Positions 39,393 to 48,025 of a stretch of 64,000 nucleotides of DNA are shown piece after piece (positions within the stretch are counted from its first letter, which is position 1; the number at the start of each line of letters is the position of its first letter). Below the pieces are notes generated by a model. The model worked only from the letters and a program-made list of their open reading frames with translations. It was not told the DNA's origin and searched no databases. The stretch lies in assembly GCF_002080415.1 (NCBI RefSeq), contig NZ_CP020474.1, forward strand, positions 1,420,001 to 1,484,000. The letters run 5' to 3'. The DNA comes from Roseovarius mucosus (GTDB taxonomy: Bacteria > Pseudomonadota > Alphaproteobacteria > Rhodobacterales > Rhodobacteraceae). Position numbers and translations under genes: made by a program.

Positions 39393-41597
39393 TTATCCCA
39401 CTGCCGCCTTCAGAAAAACCTCAAGCTCTGCGGGATCAATCGGTTTTGGCAATACCTCCAGCCCCGCCGCGCGGCAATGCGCGTGCATTTCCGCCACAAG
39501 ATGCCCGGTGATGATCCGCGCCGGAATAACCCCGTGGCGCGCGATGATCCGCGCGATCACCTCGGGCCCGCGCACGCCCTCGTCCAATTCATAATCCACC
39601 AACATCGCATCAGGGCTCAGCCCTAAATCCGCCAGTTGCGTCAATGCTTCCAAGAGATTACCCGCCTCCACCACATCTGCCCCCCAACCGCGCAAAAGCA
39701 GGGTCAGGGCGTGGCGCAAATCGGGATCATTCTCGATCAAAAGCACGATCCGCCCCTCGAGCGAGGCTCTTGCCCGGGCGCCGCCCACGCCCCGGATTTC
39801 CGGCCCGCTCCGCGCCACAGAGACAAGCGGCACCGTCACGCTGAAACAGGCCCCACACCCCAGATCAGAGCGCAATTCCAACGGATGCCCCAAAAGTGCG
39901 CAGGCCCGGTCCACGATAGCCAGCCCAAGGCCCATCCCCTCGGCAGCGCTGACATGTGCATCCAGCCGATGAAATTCCTGAAAAATGCGGTCCTGATCGG
40001 CGGGGGCGATACCCGGCCCCGTGTCGCGTACTTCCAGACGCAGATTGCGCCCCTGCCGCCGCGCCCCCACCAGCACCTTGCCCGAAGGTGTGTAGCGAAT
40101 GGCATTGGCGATCAGATTCTGCAACACCCGCCGCAGATAACTTGCATCGCTCTCGACCATGGCACCGCAGGGAACATAGCGCAGGTCCAAACCCTTGATC
40201 GCGGCAATCGGTGCGAATTCGTCGATCAATTGATCCGTGATCCGACGGAGCGGCACGTGGGTCACATCGACTTCGACATGCCCGGATTCCAGCCGTGATA
40301 TATCCAGCAGCGCGTCAATGATGTCTTCAACACTTGTCAGCGCCCGCTGCGCCTTGTCCATCAACACCCGGTGATCGGCACTGGCCAATTCCTCTTGCAG
40401 CGACGCAAGATAGAGCCGCGCCGCCGAAAGCGGCTGGCGCAAATCATGGCTCGCCGCCGCGACGAACCGCGATTTAGAGGCATTGGCGCGCTCGGCCTTG
40501 GCCAAGGCATCCTCCAACTCCAGCGTGCGGTCGCGCACCCGCTGCTCTAGCCGTTCATTCGCATGCGCCAGGGCGCGCGCGGCCGCCCGCTCGGCGGTTA
40601 CATCCGAAAAACTGATGACAAAGCCCCGGTCGGGCATCTGCCGGGCAAAAACATCCAGCGTCTTATGCGTGCCCGAGCGCATGTAGAATCTCAACGGCGC
40701 GCGCCGGTCCTGTGCGCCGACCCAGACCGCGATATCATGTGCGCTCAGCCCACCTTCAATCTCGAAATCGCTGCCGATGCGCCGCAGGATCACATCGAAT
40801 TCAATCCCCACCCGAAACCGCGAAATGGGAATCGACAACATGCTGCCCGCATTCTGATTCCAGCCGCGCAATTGCCCGCTGCGATCAAAGATGCACACGC
40901 CTTGATCAATGTGTTCCAACGTAGCCCGGATCAACTGCGCCTGATCATCCAGCAGTTTGCCACGCTCGCGCCGCTCGAGCCGGATGATATCGGTGATATC
41001 GGTTTGCAGGATCACCGTTTGCCCGTCGCGGGTGCGATGCTCACTCACCTGAACCCAGCAATCGCCGGTCAGGTTGAGGTTGAACATCACATGTTTTTCC
41101 TGATGCAACTGCATCCGCCGCGCCGCCCAATCGCCACGGCTCTGCATATCAGGCAGTTCCAGAAACCGGCTTTGGCTGGCGTGGCGCACGTAATCGGCAA
41201 ACTCCAGTCCGGGGCGCAATTCGGCCACAAGATCGGGCATATACATGCCAAAACGGCTGTTGTGCAGCACCAGCCGCCCGTCGCTGTCGAAAAGAGCAAA
41301 ACCCTCCTGAATCGTCTCGATGGCATTGGCAAGGTCCGAGCGTGCCCGCTCGGCCTCGCGAATGGCCTGCGCCAATTGCGCGTTGGAGTCGTTGAGCAGA
41401 TCGAGCGCGTGTTCCAGATCACGGGTGCGTTCGCTGATCTGATCCTCAAGAATGACCGCCCGCTCGAAATGTGCATAGGCCGCACCGCCGTCATCCGTCA
41501 CCTGCTCGACCCGGCGCATCAGCACCTCAATGATCTTGAGCAACTTGCCATTCTGCCGGTCCAGCGGGTCAGAATTGTCGATCAACGCCGCCGACAT
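39393..41597 (-). CDS. Hybrid histidine kinase/response regulator, NahK/ErcS'-like
   Basis: A 734-residue soluble kinase without membrane helices. An N-terminal coiled coil (about 45-95) is followed by PAS domains (about 92-205 and 225-340), a second coiled coil, the phospho-accepting His384 in SHDLRQPL, N box NLIANAIRYT and G boxes DTGPGIAP and GMGLGLAIV. A C-terminal receiver carries Asp668 (LVDYEL) and Lys718. The order matches Pseudomonas NahK/ErcS' and rhodobacterial methanol-control kinases. It starts three bases after the FIST gene, so both are one operon with the upstream regulator. Confidence 0.92.
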   Translation of the reverse strand: MSAALIDNSDPLDRQNGKLLKIIEVLMRRVEQVTDDGGAAYAHFERAVILEDQISERTRDLEHALDLLNDSNAQLAQAIREAERARSDLANAIETIQEGFALFDSDGRLVLHNSRFGMYMPDLVAELRPGLEFADYVRHASQSRFLELPDMQSRGDWAARRMQLHQEKHVMFNLNLTGDCWVQVSEHRTRDGQTVILQTDITDIIRLERRERGKLLDDQAQLIRATLEHIDQGVCIFDRSGQLRGWNQNAGSMLSIPISRFRVGIEFDVILRRIGSDFEIEGGLSAHDIAVWVGAQDRRAPLRFYMRSGTHKTLDVFARQMPDRGFVISFSDVTAERAAARALAHANERLEQRVRDRTLELEDALAKAERANASKSRFVAAASHDLRQPLSAARLYLASLQEELASADHRVLMDKAQRALTSVEDIIDALLDISRLESGHVEVDVTHVPLRRITDQLIDEFAPIAAIKGLDLRYVPCGAMVESDASYLRRVLQNLIANAIRYTPSGKVLVGARRQGRNLRLEVRDTGPGIAPADQDRIFQEFHRLDAHVSAAEGMGLGLAIVDRACALLGHPLELRSDLGCGACFSVTVPLVSVARSGPEIRGVGGARARASLEGRIVLLIENDPDLRHALTLLLRGWGADVVEAGNLLEALTQLADLGLSPDAMLVDYELDEGVRGPEVIARIIARHGVIPARIITGHLVAEMHAHCRAAGLEVLPKPIDPAELEVFLKAAVG

Positions 41598-41600
41598 GGG

Positions 41601-42779
41601 TCAGCGCCCGATGGGGGGATAAATCGCCACCCCGGTCATGGTTTGGTTGACATGCAGCCCGTTGATCTGCTCGCCATAGGTGGAAAACCCCACCACCCGA
41701 TGCGCGGCCAGAATCCGTGAAATCTCAGGCCCGATCTGGCGCTGCTGCACTTCGGTTCGGCGCAGGATGCAATCGCAGGCCAGCACCGCCAGCGGCGGCG
41801 TCTCGGCGCCCAGCCCTGCCAGCTCATGCTCCAGATGCGCCGCCATATCCTGTGATTGTGCGAGGGTCAGAACCAGCCCTTCGTCAATCGCGGAAAAGAA
41901 TTGCAAATCGCCATTGGCCTCAGCGCACTGAATGGCGCGCACATGATGCTGCCCGCCGATCCGCACCACCACCGGATTTTCCGCAAAGGTCGAGGGCGTC
42001 AGCTCGTCAATCCGGCAGCCAAGGATGCGGGCATATTCCTGCGCCGCCACCTCGGCGTTGATCTGATGCACGATGCGGCGCGCGGGATCGGCATCCGTCA
42101 CCACCATACGCCGATCCGTGGGCTGAAAATGATCAAGGCGAAATACCCGCACCGGGCAATCGGTGCGCATGAGACAGACCACGGCCGCATTGCGCAACGT
42201 CACCCCGTCACAGGAAATCAGCGTTTGCGCAAACCGCTCACCATCCGCCGCCGACCCGCCAAACAGCGGCATCGGCCCCAGCCCAGCCGCAATCGCGGCA
42301 ACAAGCTCATCCTCCTTGAGCGACAAGCCATCGACAGCAAGAAAGGCAAACTCATTGGGCAGGCTTTGCCCCGCCTGCGTGGCCAGCCACGCCCGAGCGC
42401 GCACCGTCTGGGAAACGCAGGCCGTGCTATCCAGTTCCGACAGGGGCGTCACAACCTGCAACACAGCGTGAAAATGATCCGCAGCAAAGCCAACGGCCAC
42501 AATGCTACCCTCGGCATAGCCGCTCATCCCGATCTCACCCGCAGTGGTGCAGCCAACACAGCGACTATCGACAAAGACGCGCGCGGCCTCGACCATCAGC
42601 GCCTCAAAATCCGCCTTTGGGGTGACAAAGAACAGAACCAGTGCCAGCCGCACATCGCCCATGGCCCGACGCAGCGCGCCAATGGGGTCACAGGCATCAT
42701 GGGGCACTTCAGCGCGCGCAACTATAGCTTGATCGCACAGCATCAGCTCTGACAGGCTGCTGTCCATGGCTCCTCCCAT
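41601..42779 (-). CDS. FIST-domain sensor protein, NosP-like
   Basis: A 392-residue FIST N + FIST C protein. FIST N is visible around SRCVGCTTAGEIG and GLGPMPLFGGSAADG, FIST C in the last third, ending VVGFSTYGEQINGLHVNQT. In Pseudomonas aeruginosa the FIST protein NosP binds NO through heme and controls the kinase NahK encoded beside it; the same pairing is seen here. Whether this copy binds heme is not shown by the sequence. Starts at 42791 (GTG), 42779 and 42767 are all possible; GGAGG before 42779 made me choose it. Confidence 0.85.
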   Translation of the reverse strand: MGGAMDSSLSELMLCDQAIVARAEVPHDACDPIGALRRAMGDVRLALVLFFVTPKADFEALMVEAARVFVDSRCVGCTTAGEIGMSGYAEGSIVAVGFAADHFHAVLQVVTPLSELDSTACVSQTVRARAWLATQAGQSLPNEFAFLAVDGLSLKEDELVAAIAAGLGPMPLFGGSAADGERFAQTLISCDGVTLRNAAVVCLMRTDCPVRVFRLDHFQPTDRRMVVTDADPARRIVHQINAEVAAQEYARILGCRIDELTPSTFAENPVVVRIGGQHHVRAIQCAEANGDLQFFSAIDEGLVLTLAQSQDMAAHLEHELAGLGAETPPLAVLACDCILRRTEVQQRQIGPEISRILAAHRVVGFSTYGEQINGLHVNQTMTGVAIYPPIGR

Positions 42780-42812
42780 GGGGTCCTCCACCCCAGTCAG
42801 AGCGTAATCCGC

Positions 42813-43535
42813 TTACTCTGCCTCGCGCAAGACGTTAGAGAAGCTGGCCATCTGCGCGATCAACACCGCTTGGGTGCGGGTCTGCACCCCCAGCTTGCGC
42901 ATGATGGCGGTGACATGCGTCTTGACCGTGGTTTCGGCAATCGACAACTCATAGGCGATCTGCTTGTTCAGCCGCCCTTCGCAGATCAATTGCAGGATAC
43001 GCGCCTGCTGCCGTGTCAGATGCGCCAGACGCTCTACCGCCTCGTCGCGGTCATTGACTGGCTGCTCTTGTGTTTTGGTCAAAACGACCCCTTCAGGCAG
43101 GAAAATCTCACCCGCCGCAATCGCCTCGAACGCGGCACGGAACACCGGTCTTTGACTGTGTTTGGGCACAAAGCCCGCCGCCCCTGCGTGGATCACGGAA
43201 CACACCATGCGGCTCTCGGACATCGAAGAGACGACCACGATTGGCGTCTCGCCCGCCACCGCGCGCAGCCGCGCCAAACCGTCCAGCCCGCTGACATCCG
43301 GCAGGTTGAGATCGAGCACGATAATGTCTGGCGGCCCGTTCTCGGCCACCATGGCCAGTGCCTGATCCAAACTTTCGGCGGTATCAATCCGGCCAATCCC
43401 CGCCACCGATTTGAGCGTCATGGACAGCGCATCGCAAAACAGCGGATGATCATCGACGATAAGGGCCGTGGTAAAACGCCCCGGTCCCGCAGGGGCGGGA
43501 CGGGTTCCGGGGATATGCGCCGTTTTCGGTGTCAT
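42813..43535 (-). CDS. LuxR-type response regulator (ErbR/AgmR-like)
   Basis: A 240-residue regulator with an N-terminal receiver (acidic pair in LIVDDHPLFCDAL, phospho-acceptor in IVLDLNLPDVSG, Lys in GFVPKHS) and a C-terminal LuxR-type helix-turn-helix (LTRQQARILQLICEGRLNKQ, then TTVKTHVTAIMRKLG). Homologues activate quinoprotein alcohol-oxidation genes (AgmR/ErbR in Pseudomonas, FlhR in Paracoccus). It stands first in a regulator-FIST-kinase operon, 57 bases after the PQQ-associated permease on the same strand. Confidence 0.9.
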   Translation of the reverse strand: MTPKTAHIPGTRPAPAGPGRFTTALIVDDHPLFCDALSMTLKSVAGIGRIDTAESLDQALAMVAENGPPDIIVLDLNLPDVSGLDGLARLRAVAGETPIVVVSSMSESRMVCSVIHAGAAGFVPKHSQRPVFRAAFEAIAAGEIFLPEGVVLTKTQEQPVNDRDEAVERLAHLTRQQARILQLICEGRLNKQIAYELSIAETTVKTHVTAIMRKLGVQTRTQAVLIAQMASFSNVLREAE

Positions 43536-43592
43536 TCGATCATCCTAGCAAAGGCCGCTTGATCGGCCTACTCACACCAAGGTCTGAGGCCC

Positions 43593-44384
43593 TCAGCCCC
43601 GCCGCTGCATCAGCCCACGCCCCGGATCATAGCCCCAGAGCGCCAGAGCAAGAAACACAAGACTTGCCAGCGCCGTCCACAAAAGCGCCATACCGTTGAA
43701 CTGCCCATAGAGCGCAAAGCGGATCAACTCGACCGCGTGACTGAACGGATTGACCGCACAGATATCGCGCAAGAGCATCGAACTCTCTGCCATCCGCCAC
43801 AGCGGATAGAGCGCGGTAGACATGAAAAACGTGGGAAAGATCACGAAATTCATCACGCCGGCAAAATTTTCCATCTGGCTGATAAAGGACGAGAGCGCGA
43901 CGCCAAGCGCGCCGAGCATCACCCCCCCAAGGATCAGCGCAGGCAGAACGTAGAAATAGCCCATCACCGGCATCTTGATCCCCATCGCCGCCGCAATGCC
44001 CAGGAACGCATAGCATTGCAGCACCGAAACAGCAGTCCCTGCAAGGATCTTGGCGAACAAAAGCCACCAGCGCGGCAAAGGGCTGGTCAGCAACAGCCGC
44101 ATGGACCCCATCTCGCGGTCATAGACCAGACTGAGCGAGGATTGCATGCCGTTGAACAAAAGGATCATGCCGCACAGCCCCGGCACGATGTAGGTCTCAT
44201 AGGTGATATAGGTCTGATAGGGCGGAATGATCGACAGGCCCAGCGCCGCGCGAAACCCGGCGGCAAAGACCACCAGCCACACCAATGGCCGCACCAAGGC
44301 CGACACAAACCGCGAGCGTTGCCGCGCAAAGCGCAGCGCCTCGCGCGTGACAATCGCCGCCAGCGCGATCAAAAGCGGCCTCAT
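43593..44384 (-). CDS. PQQ-associated ABC transporter permease (PedC-like)
   Basis: A 263-residue ABC-2 type permease with about six membrane helices and the family signature in the last third (NPFSHAVELIRFALYGQ). It corresponds to the alcohol-linked permease found beside PQQ-dependent dehydrogenase genes (PedC type). The ATG overlaps the stop of the ATPase (ATGA), and the frame upstream is only an extension through that gene. Substrate and direction of transport are not known; ABC-2 permeases usually export. Confidence 0.88.
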   Translation of the reverse strand: MRPLLIALAAIVTREALRFARQRSRFVSALVRPLVWLVVFAAGFRAALGLSIIPPYQTYITYETYIVPGLCGMILLFNGMQSSLSLVYDREMGSMRLLLTSPLPRWWLLFAKILAGTAVSVLQCYAFLGIAAAMGIKMPVMGYFYVLPALILGGVMLGALGVALSSFISQMENFAGVMNFVIFPTFFMSTALYPLWRMAESSMLLRDICAVNPFSHAVELIRFALYGQFNGMALLWTALASLVFLALALWGYDPGRGLMQRRG

Positions 44385-45100
44385 GCGGGTGCCCCTGTCA
44401 GGCTCAGAAAGCGCTCGGTCAGCCCCTCTTGTCCGGCAATCTCGCGGGTGATGCCATCGGCCAGCACGCAGCCCCGGTGCAGGATCACCAGCCGATCCTC
44501 GGGCCAAACCTCGTCGGTCAGATGTGTGGCCCAAAGGGCGGTCAGCCCATCACCGGCACAGAGGTCGTGTACATGGGTGGTAATCGCCCGCCGTGCTTCG
44601 GCATCCAGTCCCACGGTCGGCTCATCGAGAAGCAAAACAGCGGGTTGATGCACCAGCGCGCGGGCAATTTCGGTGCGCCTGCGGTGCCCGCCATTGAGAT
44701 CACGCGCCAACTCATCCGCGCGCTCACGCATTGCCATCCGCTCAAGCGCCGCCTCGATCCGCATCTCTGCGGCGCGCCCCGCCAGCCCATGCAGTGCCGC
44801 GAAATAACGCAGGTTGCGCCGGACGCTCAGATCCAGATCCAGCGTCTGTTGTTGAAACACCACCCCGATCCGCGCCAGCGCTTGCCGGGGGTTGCTGGCA
44901 ATATCATGCCCCGCAACGCTGATCCGCCCCTCGCGCGTCGTGAAAAGCCGTGTGAGCAGCGCAAAGAGCGTCGATTTCCCGGCGCCATTCGGGCCAAGCA
45001 GGGCACAGAACGCGCCCTGCTCTACCTCAAAGCTCACGTTTTCCAAGGCCCGCTTGGCCCCGTAGGAAAATCCCAGCCCGTCAATCCTTAGCCCCGTCAT
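44381..45100 (-). CDS. PQQ-associated ABC transporter ATPase
   Basis: A 239-residue ABC ATPase. Walker A is GPNGAGKST near residue 36, the Q-loop VVFQQQTLDLD, Walker B VLLLDEPTVGLD and the switch His in WATHLTDEV. The signature reads LNGGHRRR instead of LSGGQ, a substitution seen in this PQQ-associated subfamily as well as in some multidrug-type ATPases. It pairs with the ABC-2 permease that overlaps it by four bases. Confidence 0.9.
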   Translation of the reverse strand: MTGLRIDGLGFSYGAKRALENVSFEVEQGAFCALLGPNGAGKSTLFALLTRLFTTREGRISVAGHDIASNPRQALARIGVVFQQQTLDLDLSVRRNLRYFAALHGLAGRAAEMRIEAALERMAMRERADELARDLNGGHRRRTEIARALVHQPAVLLLDEPTVGLDAEARRAITTHVHDLCAGDGLTALWATHLTDEVWPEDRLVILHRGCVLADGITREIAGQEGLTERFLSLTGAPA

Positions 45101-45148
45101 GCCGCGTACCTGCCTTGTCCTCCCGCAAGCATAGACCGGGGCGCGACC

Positions 45149-45589
45149 TTATTGAATGATGAACTCAAGCCGCTGGCTGTCGCCGCTCGTGCCGGGGATA
45201 AGCATGTGATACCGACCCGGCTTGATCGCGATAAAGGAAAACTCCGCCGTGCCTGCATCGTCAAACTCGAAACTGTCGATCGCCATTGGCCTGATTTCGA
45301 TCTCGTTGATGACGATCTCATCCATCCAGATCGCCCGAAAGAATTCCGGCCCGGTCAGCGCCAATTCCGCGCTGCCATCGGCGGTGATCTCCATCTCGTA
45401 ATAGGCCCCCGATTGCAGGGTGATCGGCCCCTCGCCCAGAGGCTGCCCCGAGGCCAGCGTGACCTTGATCTCGTCCCCCCGGTTGCATTTCGCCAATAGC
45501 CCGGCAAAGCCCAGATCATCGCACAGTGGCGCGGCATTGGCGGGCATCGCCAGAAGGGCCAGCGCAGCGGCAGTCAGCATATGTTTCAT
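45149..45589 (-). CDS. Uncharacterised periplasmic protein of the PQQ/ABC cassette
   Basis: A 146-residue protein with a signal peptide (residues 1-19, ending MPANA). Two cysteines (Cys23 and Cys35) lie just after cleavage, followed by an all-beta pattern with regular acidic residues (ITADGSAELALTGPEFF) and a C-terminal IKPGRYHMLIPG segment that recalls cupredoxin-like sandwiches, but no full copper-ligand set is seen. I do not recognise a named family. It is placed between the ATPase and the beta-propeller gene on the same strand. Confidence 0.8.
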   Translation of the reverse strand: MKHMLTAAALALLAMPANAAPLCDDLGFAGLLAKCNRGDEIKVTLASGQPLGEGPITLQSGAYYEMEITADGSAELALTGPEFFRAIWMDEIVINEIEIRPMAIDSFEFDDAGTAEFSFIAIKPGRYHMLIPGTSGDSQRLEFIIQ

Positions 45590-45613
45590 CAGTGTTCCCT
45601 CTCTCCTCTTGGA

Positions 45614-46579
45614 TCAATCAGATACGACCACGACGCCCCAGGGCTGTTGCCCCACCTGCACCGATTTCACGACCTCTTCTGCCGCGACATCAATAATCGA
45701 GATATCGTTGGAATTGCCGTTGGTGGTGTAGAGGTATTTCTCCTCGGCATCGAAGGCCAACTGCCAGACGCGCTGGCCCACCAGAAGGTATTTCTCGACC
45801 TCGAAGGTCTCGCCATTGACCAGCGCCACCCGATTTGACGGCCCCAGCGCCACAAAGATTTTCTTGCCATCCGAGGTGACGCGCACCCCCACCGGCTGCA
45901 AAAGTTCCGGGGCGATGCCCGGCACTTCAAAGGTGATCTTGTGCACAATCCCGCCCCCTTCCGGATTGATCACACTCACCGTGCCGCCAATCTCGGCGCT
46001 CACGAACAGGTATTTGCCATCCGCCGTGTATTGCGCGAAACGCGGGCGCTGATCGACCAGCGTGTTCTGCACGATCTCAAACGTCGTCGTGTCGATGAAA
46101 TGCGCCATATTCGTGGTCTCGGAGGTATTGACCACGTATTTGCCATCGGGCGAAATCCCCATGCCCTCTGGCTCTACCCCCACCGGCACTTCGGCGAGGA
46201 TGGTATGGGTGTTCACATCCGTCACCGTGACCAGATTGTCATCCTCATTGGCGATATAAAGCGGGTTGCCCGACGGGTGCAGCACGAACAATTCCGGGTC
46301 AGGCCCCGAGGGTAGCGTGTGTAATTCCTGATAGGTTTCGGTATCAAACACCCGCACCACATTGTCATCCGATGCACAGACATAAAGATGCTTGCCATCG
46401 GGGCTGGCCGTGATGCCGCGCGGGCGGTTGCCGGCAGCGAATTCGGTAATCACCTCCCATGTCTCGCTGTCCACAACGGTGATCGTGTTGCCACGTTCAT
46501 TGCTGACAAATACCTTGCCCGCCAAGGCAGGGCTGGTCATCAGGGCGGCAAACGCGGTCGCAAGGGCCAAATGGTGCAT
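45614..46579 (-). CDS. PQQ-dependent catabolism-associated beta-propeller protein
   Basis: A 321-residue periplasmic protein (signal peptide residues 1-20, ending SPALA) made of YVTN-type repeats: KVFVSNERGNTITVVDSE, HLYVCASDDNVVRVFDTE, PLYIANEDDNLVTVTDVN and later copies, forming a seven-bladed propeller. The family is known only by association with quinoprotein dehydrogenases; it may scaffold or sense substrates in the periplasm. The start at 46579 fits the signal peptide; an upstream open extension lies over the next gene. Confidence 0.9.
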   Translation of the reverse strand: MHHLALATAFAALMTSPALAGKVFVSNERGNTITVVDSETWEVITEFAAGNRPRGITASPDGKHLYVCASDDNVVRVFDTETYQELHTLPSGPDPELFVLHPSGNPLYIANEDDNLVTVTDVNTHTILAEVPVGVEPEGMGISPDGKYVVNTSETTNMAHFIDTTTFEIVQNTLVDQRPRFAQYTADGKYLFVSAEIGGTVSVINPEGGGIVHKITFEVPGIAPELLQPVGVRVTSDGKKIFVALGPSNRVALVNGETFEVEKYLLVGQRVWQLAFDAEEKYLYTTNGNSNDISIIDVAAEEVVKSVQVGQQPWGVVVVSD

Positions 46580-46590
46580 GGACGTCTCTC

Positions 46591-47772
46591 CTATTGGGCA
46601 AAGGCAGTGCAGGCGCTCTCGGGCTGATCCAGCCCCAGCGCATCCAAAAGCGAGCGTTGATGCAGGAACCCGTCCTGCGGCGACACGCTCAGCGTGATCC
46701 GCCCATCGGCCAGCAATATCGGCTGGCGCAATTGGCCATTCCACGCCCGAAAGGTCAGCTTTTGCCCCTTGAACGCCGCCAGTTCAAAATTCTCGCTCAG
46801 CGCATAGGCCCGGATCGCGGCCGGATCGGCACTCTGGGTACGCGTCACCGCCTCTCCCAGCACCCGCAGCGCAAGCCAAGCTGTGTAATCCTCTGGGCGC
46901 ATATAGCGGCCCGTCAATTCTTCGAATCGGTGCTGGAATTGCGTGCCTCCCCAAGCCTCCAACGCCGGATGCCACGCCAAAGGGCGCAGCCCCGCAGAGC
47001 CGACGATGGGCGAGGGCCGCCAAGTGTGAAACGGCAGATAGGTGGCGAAAACATCGGTTTCATCGGCAGCAATGATGACGTCGTGTTCTTTCAGGTCTTG
47101 GGTAAAGACGGGCAATTGCCGCTGCACCTGCACATGCCCGGTATCGGTGCGCCGCGCGCCGCCGGTATCGGTAAACTCCCGCTCATCCACAATCTTGGCC
47201 CCAAACTTGGCGGCAGAGGCGCGGTAGGCCTCGGCCAGCGCAATATCCTCGGGGTGCGAGCCATGAATGAGCGCCCAGCGCGGCCACTTTTTCCAGATCA
47301 GGAACTGCGCCACCGCATCGCTCTGCATTTGCCGCGACGGCGCGACATGCAGGATATTGCCCCGGCATTTGGCGCTGCGCAGCCCGGTATCTGGTGCCAG
47401 CGTGTTGAAAATCAGCGTATCCGGTGCTGCGGCCTCTGACATCGCCAGCAATTCCCCGGCCCGCGCCTGCACCGCAAAGAACCGCAGCCCCTCGCCTTGC
47501 AAGCGCTCGAACTCGGCCAAGGCAGTCTCGGGCGTGGCGGCCACCACATCGGTCACATAGGTCTGGCCCATAAACCGGCCTGTGGTCTGATTGTCTTCGG
47601 TCGCCAACTGCCCACCGGCAAACCCCAGATCCTCGGGCCGCAGATCAAGCCGCGACACCGGCAAAAGCGCAGGATAATCCACCCGCAGCACAACGGCACG
47701 CACCTCCTGTGCTTGGACGGGCGGTGAAAGAGCCATCAGGCCCGCAAAAACAAGCAAGGCAAGGCGGAACAT
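46591..47772 (-). CDS. PQQ alcohol-system ABC substrate-binding protein
   Basis: A 393-residue periplasmic protein with a signal peptide (residues 1-21, ending PVQA) and the fold of branched-chain amino-acid-type binding proteins (ligand-domain segments FFAVQARAGELLAMSEAA and LIHGSHPEDIALAEAYRASA). It corresponds to the binding protein specific to PQQ-dependent alcohol dehydrogenase gene clusters. It is the first gene of a five-gene minus-strand run that ends with the permease. The region upstream is AT-rich (47890-47945) and probably carries the promoter. Confidence 0.88.
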   Translation of the reverse strand: MFRLALLVFAGLMALSPPVQAQEVRAVVLRVDYPALLPVSRLDLRPEDLGFAGGQLATEDNQTTGRFMGQTYVTDVVAATPETALAEFERLQGEGLRFFAVQARAGELLAMSEAAAPDTLIFNTLAPDTGLRSAKCRGNILHVAPSRQMQSDAVAQFLIWKKWPRWALIHGSHPEDIALAEAYRASAAKFGAKIVDEREFTDTGGARRTDTGHVQVQRQLPVFTQDLKEHDVIIAADETDVFATYLPFHTWRPSPIVGSAGLRPLAWHPALEAWGGTQFQHRFEELTGRYMRPEDYTAWLALRVLGEAVTRTQSADPAAIRAYALSENFELAAFKGQKLTFRAWNGQLRQPILLADGRITLSVSPQDGFLHQRSLLDALGLDQPESACTAFAQ

Positions 47773-47976
47773 GCGCGATCTCCGTCAAGGGATTGGCGGT
47801 GGCGGGATCGCCACATACGGGTATCCTAGCAAAAGCGGCAGGTTTGTAAGGTGTTTTCGCCGCATTCCGCCCAAACCCGCGGAAACATGCAAGTAAATCA
47901 AGTTATTTTATATATATTTCAGATGTTTATAGAAATTCATACTTTGGTCGCACAGGCCAAAGAATGGCAACAAAAA

Positions 47977-48002
47977 GGCCCGGTGCACTCAGCATCCGGG
48001 CC
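47977..48002 (-). terminator. Terminator of the matB operon
   Basis: GGCCCGG and CCGGGCC (7 bp, 12-base loop) followed on the minus strand by TTTTTG, 24 bases after the matB stop. Confidence 0.82.
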
Positions 48003-48025
48003 ATCTTTCGTAAAATCCGCATATA

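Noticed and set aside
47881..47946. AT-rich block as a replication origin or phage remnant
   Set aside because: It is short, has no repeated boxes or phage genes, and is simply the likely promoter of the PQQ-associated binding-protein gene.
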